Below, piece by piece: positions 61,399 to 64,000 of a DNA stretch of 64,000 nucleotides. The notes under the pieces were generated by a model. It had not been told where the DNA came from. It saw nothing but the letters and a program-made list of their open reading frames with translations, and searched no databases. The DNA comes from CAZCCV01 sp964497515. Lineage in GTDB: Bacteria > Armatimonadota > UBA5829 > DTLH01. The stretch covers positions 26,045 through 90,044 of the forward strand of contig CAZCCV010000005.1 of assembly GCA_964497515.1 (NCBI GenBank), read 5' to 3'. Each line of letters starts with the position of its first letter. The stretch's first letter is position 1. Both the position numbers and the translations under genes were made by a program.

Positions 61399-62130
61399 AT
61401 GTCTGGCGTCATCGAACTGCAACAGGTCACAAAGAAGTATCGTCTCATGCACGGGCGGGCGCGTTCGCTGAAGTCATTGGTGCTTTCGTTTAGAAGGCAG
61501 AAACCCGAGGAACTCCTTGCACTCGGTGGTATTGATCTTTCTGTACCAAGTGGGCAGACGCTTGCTGTTATCGGCAAAAATGGCTCAGGCAAGAGCACGA
61601 TGCTCGGGCTGATTGGCAGGGTGAGTAAGCCAACTAGTGGAAGGGTAACTGTTAACGGCAGAGTATCCGCCCTCCTTGAGCTCGGTGCGGGGTTTCATCC
61701 TGATCTGACGGGTATGGAGAATATTTTCCTGAATGGCGCCATCCTGGGTATCAGAACCAGGGATATGAAGTCAAAAGTGGATGAGATTATAGAATTCTCC
61801 GAGTTGGACAAATTCATCGACACCCCTATTCGCACATATTCCAAGGGCATGATAATGCGGCTGGGTTTTTCGATAGCAGTTCAAGTCGAGCCCGATATTA
61901 TTCTAATAGATGAAGTCCTCGCGGTGGGGGATGAAGCCTTTCAACAGAAGTGCTACCGAAAGATTGAGGAGTTCCAGGACTTCGGGAAAACAATCATCTT
62001 TGTTTCGCACGATATGGAAGCCGTAAAAAGCATCTCCTCCCGATGTATATGGCTGGATAAGGGGATGATCATCAGGGACGGCTATGCGGCAGAAGTGGTC
62101 GAGGAGTACATTCGGACTACAAGTAGCTAG
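61399..62130 (+). CDS. Polysaccharide export ABC ATPase (Wzt/TagH-like)
   Basis: A 243-residue ATPase. Walker A is VIGKNGSGKSTML. The family motif SALLELGAGFHPDLTGMENI, the signature YSKGMIMRLGFSIA, Walker B PDIILIDEVLAVGD and the switch His in FVSHDME are present. It lacks the C-terminal carbohydrate-binding domain of long Wzt proteins. It pairs with the permease directly upstream. No glycosyltransferase genes are next to it. Confidence 0.94.
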   Translation: MSGVIELQQVTKKYRLMHGRARSLKSLVLSFRRQKPEELLALGGIDLSVPSGQTLAVIGKNGSGKSTMLGLIGRVSKPTSGRVTVNGRVSALLELGAGFHPDLTGMENIFLNGAILGIRTRDMKSKVDEIIEFSELDKFIDTPIRTYSKGMIMRLGFSIAVQVEPDIILIDEVLAVGDEAFQQKCYRKIEEFQDFGKTIIFVSHDMEAVKSISSRCIWLDKGMIIRDGYAAEVVEEYIRTTSS

Positions 62131-62180
62131 CGTGATTTCTAATATCACTCTTCCAAGCGAGCAGATGGAAAGGAACGAAA

Positions 62181-62366
62181 GTGGACATATCGGTTGATCA
62201 AGCATTGCTCGAGATTTTGCGCTGTCCTGCGTGCGATGACAGACCCAGGGTAGAGCCTAAAGACGGTGCTCTCACCTGTGTGCAGTGCCGAAATGCTTAT
62301 CCGGTGAAGGACGGAATACCGTATATGATTGTCGAAGAGGCAGTTAAAGCGGAGGAACAGAAATGA
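62181..62366 (+). CDS. Trm112-like zinc-binding protein
   Basis: A 61-residue protein: LLEILRCPACDDRPRVEPKD, then LTCVQCRNAYPVKDGIPYMI. Four cysteines (two CxxC pairs) and the PVKDGIPYM ending are the bacterial Trm112/UPF0434 signature. Its precise role in bacteria is poorly known; in eukaryotes it activates methyltransferases. The start is GTG with GGAA upstream. It overlaps aroQ by 4 bp. Confidence 0.9.
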   Translation: MDISVDQALLEILRCPACDDRPRVEPKDGALTCVQCRNAYPVKDGIPYMIVEEAVKAEEQK

Positions 62367-62809
62367 AAATATTGGTCATTCACGGTCCGAATCTCAATAT
62401 GCTTGGCAAGCGCGAACCTCACATCTACGGACATACTACCCTGAGCCAGGTGGATGAGAGTCTGATTGTGCTCGGAAATGAGCTCGGCGTAGAGGTAGAA
62501 ACCTTCCAGTCGAACGTGGAAGGCGAACTGGTCAATGCCATTCAAAGAGCAATGGGCGAAAAAGACGGCATTGTTATCAACCCAGGGGCTTATACGCATT
62601 ACAGCATAGCTTTGCGGGATGCCATCGCCGGCTGCGGCTTACCGGTTGTGGAGGCTCATCTTTCCAATGTGTACGCACGGGAGGCGTTTCGGCATGTGTC
62701 GGTGACTGCGCCTGTGTCTAAAGGGATTATCTCGGGGTTTGGTGCAGATAGCTACCTGCTTGGTCTGCGCGCCCTGGTGAATATTTTGTCTGGGGGGAAA
62801 AAGCTCTGA
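62363..62809 (+). CDS. aroQ: 3-dehydroquinate dehydratase, type II
   Basis: A 148-residue shikimate-pathway enzyme. HGPNLNMLGKREPHIYGHTT, QSNVEGELVNAIQ, INPGAYTHYSIALRDAI and EAHLSNVYAREAFRHVSV are the type II signatures, with the catalytic Tyr and His present. GGAGG precedes the ATG. Its last base overlaps the start of the M24 peptidase gene, so the two are coupled, a frequent order in bacteria. Confidence 0.97.
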   Translation: MKILVIHGPNLNMLGKREPHIYGHTTLSQVDESLIVLGNELGVEVETFQSNVEGELVNAIQRAMGEKDGIVINPGAYTHYSIALRDAIAGCGLPVVEAHLSNVYAREAFRHVSVTAPVSKGIISGFGADSYLLGLRALVNILSGGKKL

Positions 62810-63882
62810 TGCAGAACAGGCTAGCTAGAATCCGCAAACAGTTTGAGAAAAACCGTGTTGATGCAGTTCTCTTAACAAATCTGGAGAACATTCGCTGGGC
62901 GAGTGGTTTTACTGGTAGTGCAGCGACGGCTGTAGTCACACACGACCGCGCCGTAATAGCTATAGACTCGCGGTACACTCTGCAAGCCAAGGAAGAATGT
63001 CCGATTTTCGAGGTAATCCTGCCGGCTGGCGGAGCACTTGCTGCAGTCAATGAAGTGTTGACCGAAGCTAACGTTTCCGCTGTTGGGTTCGAGGCCGATT
63101 CCGTTACAGTCAGCCGGCGAAAACAGATTAGAAAGGCTATTGCAAGCAGCATTAAGCTGGTTCCGACAAGTCGATTGGTTGAGGATCTTCGATACATCAA
63201 GGATGCTGGTGAGATCGCCATTTTGAGTGAAGCGACGAAGCTTACAGACCAGTGTTTCTCTCATTTGATCAGTTGGGTGAAACCAGGTATTACTGAACGT
63301 CGTGTGGCCTTCGAGATATACAAATACTTCTACGAAAACGGAGCCGACAAGTTGGCTTTCAGCTCGATTGTCGCTACCGGGCCTCACGCTGCACATCCTC
63401 ATGCTCAGCCGAGCGATGCGGTACTGAAAGTTGGTCATATGCTAAAACTGGACTTCGGCGCCTCTGTTAAAGGCTATAGTGCAGATATTACCCGAACCAT
63501 TTTTTTGGGCGAGCCCAGCAACAAGCAGCGGGAGGTCTACAATACTGTTCTTGGCGCTCAAATGGCGGCAATAGAGGCGATTCGTCCAGGAAAGAAGGGC
63601 AGTGAAATAGACGCTGTCGCGCGTGGGTATATCAAAGATCACGGTTACGGTGAGTTTTTCGGTCATGGGTTGGGTCACAGTCTGGGAGCAGAGGTGCACG
63701 ACGGCCCTGCTTTGGCTCCATCGAGCAAGTTGGTGCTCGAACCGGGTATGGTGCTTACTGTGGAACCGGGTATATACATCGAAGGGTGGGGCGGAGTGCG
63801 GATCGAAGATGATATAGTAGTCACTGATTCTGGCTGCGATATTCTCACCAAGTCAACCAAGGAGATAGTTGTAATCAAATAG
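62809..63882 (+). CDS. Xaa-Pro aminopeptidase, M24 family
   Basis: A 357-residue cytoplasmic dimetal peptidase. A creatinase-type N-terminal domain (NLENIRWASGFTGSAATAVV) is followed by the catalytic domain with all five metal ligands: LDFGASVKGYSADITRT (two Asp), FGHGLGHSLGAEVHDGP (His), VEPGIYI (Glu) and GVRIEDD (Glu). The short PepQ/YqhT-like length is normal for an Xaa-Pro peptidase beside aroQ. The 118 bp after it to the window end hold no recognisable gene. Confidence 0.94.
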   Translation: MQNRLARIRKQFEKNRVDAVLLTNLENIRWASGFTGSAATAVVTHDRAVIAIDSRYTLQAKEECPIFEVILPAGGALAAVNEVLTEANVSAVGFEADSVTVSRRKQIRKAIASSIKLVPTSRLVEDLRYIKDAGEIAILSEATKLTDQCFSHLISWVKPGITERRVAFEIYKYFYENGADKLAFSSIVATGPHAAHPHAQPSDAVLKVGHMLKLDFGASVKGYSADITRTIFLGEPSNKQREVYNTVLGAQMAAIEAIRPGKKGSEIDAVARGYIKDHGYGEFFGHGLGHSLGAEVHDGPALAPSSKLVLEPGMVLTVEPGIYIEGWGGVRIEDDIVVTDSGCDILTKSTKEIVVIK

Positions 63883-64000
63883 CGGTGCCGTAGGTTGATG
63901 ATTGCGGTAAGTTGACTCGAGAACAGATCGTTCTGGCAGAGTGTGGGTAGCGTATTCTTTTTGTGTGTAAAATCAGTTGTGTATAGCGGTGCAGTAATGG

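Noticed and set aside
1..64000. CRISPR arrays, insertion sequences, prophage or integron features
   Set aside because: No regularly spaced repeats, transposase or integrase domains, or terminal inverted repeats were seen. The only large repeat is the flagellin pair.

Overview
The window (GC roughly 50%) is dominated by one very large flagellar locus, about 45 kb (roughly 3.7-48.6 kb), flanked by a copper-export gene on the left and by housekeeping, transport and cell-envelope genes on the right. The flagellum is of diderm type: FlgI (P ring), FlgH (L ring) and the P-ring chaperone FlgA are all present. Yet the locus also carries FliW, SwrD (FlbD) and a SwrB-like protein, usually discussed for Gram-positive lineages, and uses sigma-54, FlhF/FlhG, FliA and FlgM. 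This mixture suggests a deep-branching diderm of the Terrabacteria type. Armatimonadota is my best guess, but nothing in the window proves it.

Layout. 0-3.6 kb: an exported two-repeat protein of unknown function (-) and a copper P-type ATPase (+) behind a CsoR-like operator. 3.7-8.7 kb: a control cassette of hybrid histidine kinase, NtrC-type activator, a stand-alone HisKA-domain protein and RpoN. 8.7-34.0 kb: a sigma-54 promoter, then an almost uninterrupted + strand run of rod, MS-ring, export, hook, motor and regulatory genes (flgB to fliA and a SwrB-like gene), closed by a strong hairpin terminator. 34.0-48.6 kb: - strand genes for flagellin 1, an M14 carboxypeptidase, FliT-like, FliS, FliD, flagellin 2, FliW, FlgL, FlgK, FlgN, FlgM, FlgJ, FlgI, FlgH, FlgA, FlgG and FlgF. 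48.6-64 kb: uvrB, a TIM-barrel protein, a cupin, a small frameshifted Cys-rich ORF, tRNA-Ala, L-serine dehydratase, a sugar ABC transporter with fused binding protein and permease, an active/inactive M16 peptidase pair, rodA, a Wzm/Wzt-type exporter, a Trm112-like protein, aroQ and an M24 peptidase.

How it may work together (inference). The kinase cassette plus RpoN would switch on the sigma-54 promoter before flgB. That operon makes the basal body, hook, motor and FliA. FlgM, secreted when the hook is done, would free FliA for hook-associated, cap and filament genes. FliW probably links flagellin level to translation, although no csrA is visible here. No chemotaxis gene, insertion sequence, phage or CRISPR array was seen.

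Most unusual points: a HisKA-only protein encoded between an NtrC regulator and RpoN; a four-cysteine insertion in RpoN; a LysM domain fused to FliO; two flagellin genes sharing a 572-bp identical tract; an M14 peptidase inside the late flagellar genes; and a fused binding protein-permease.
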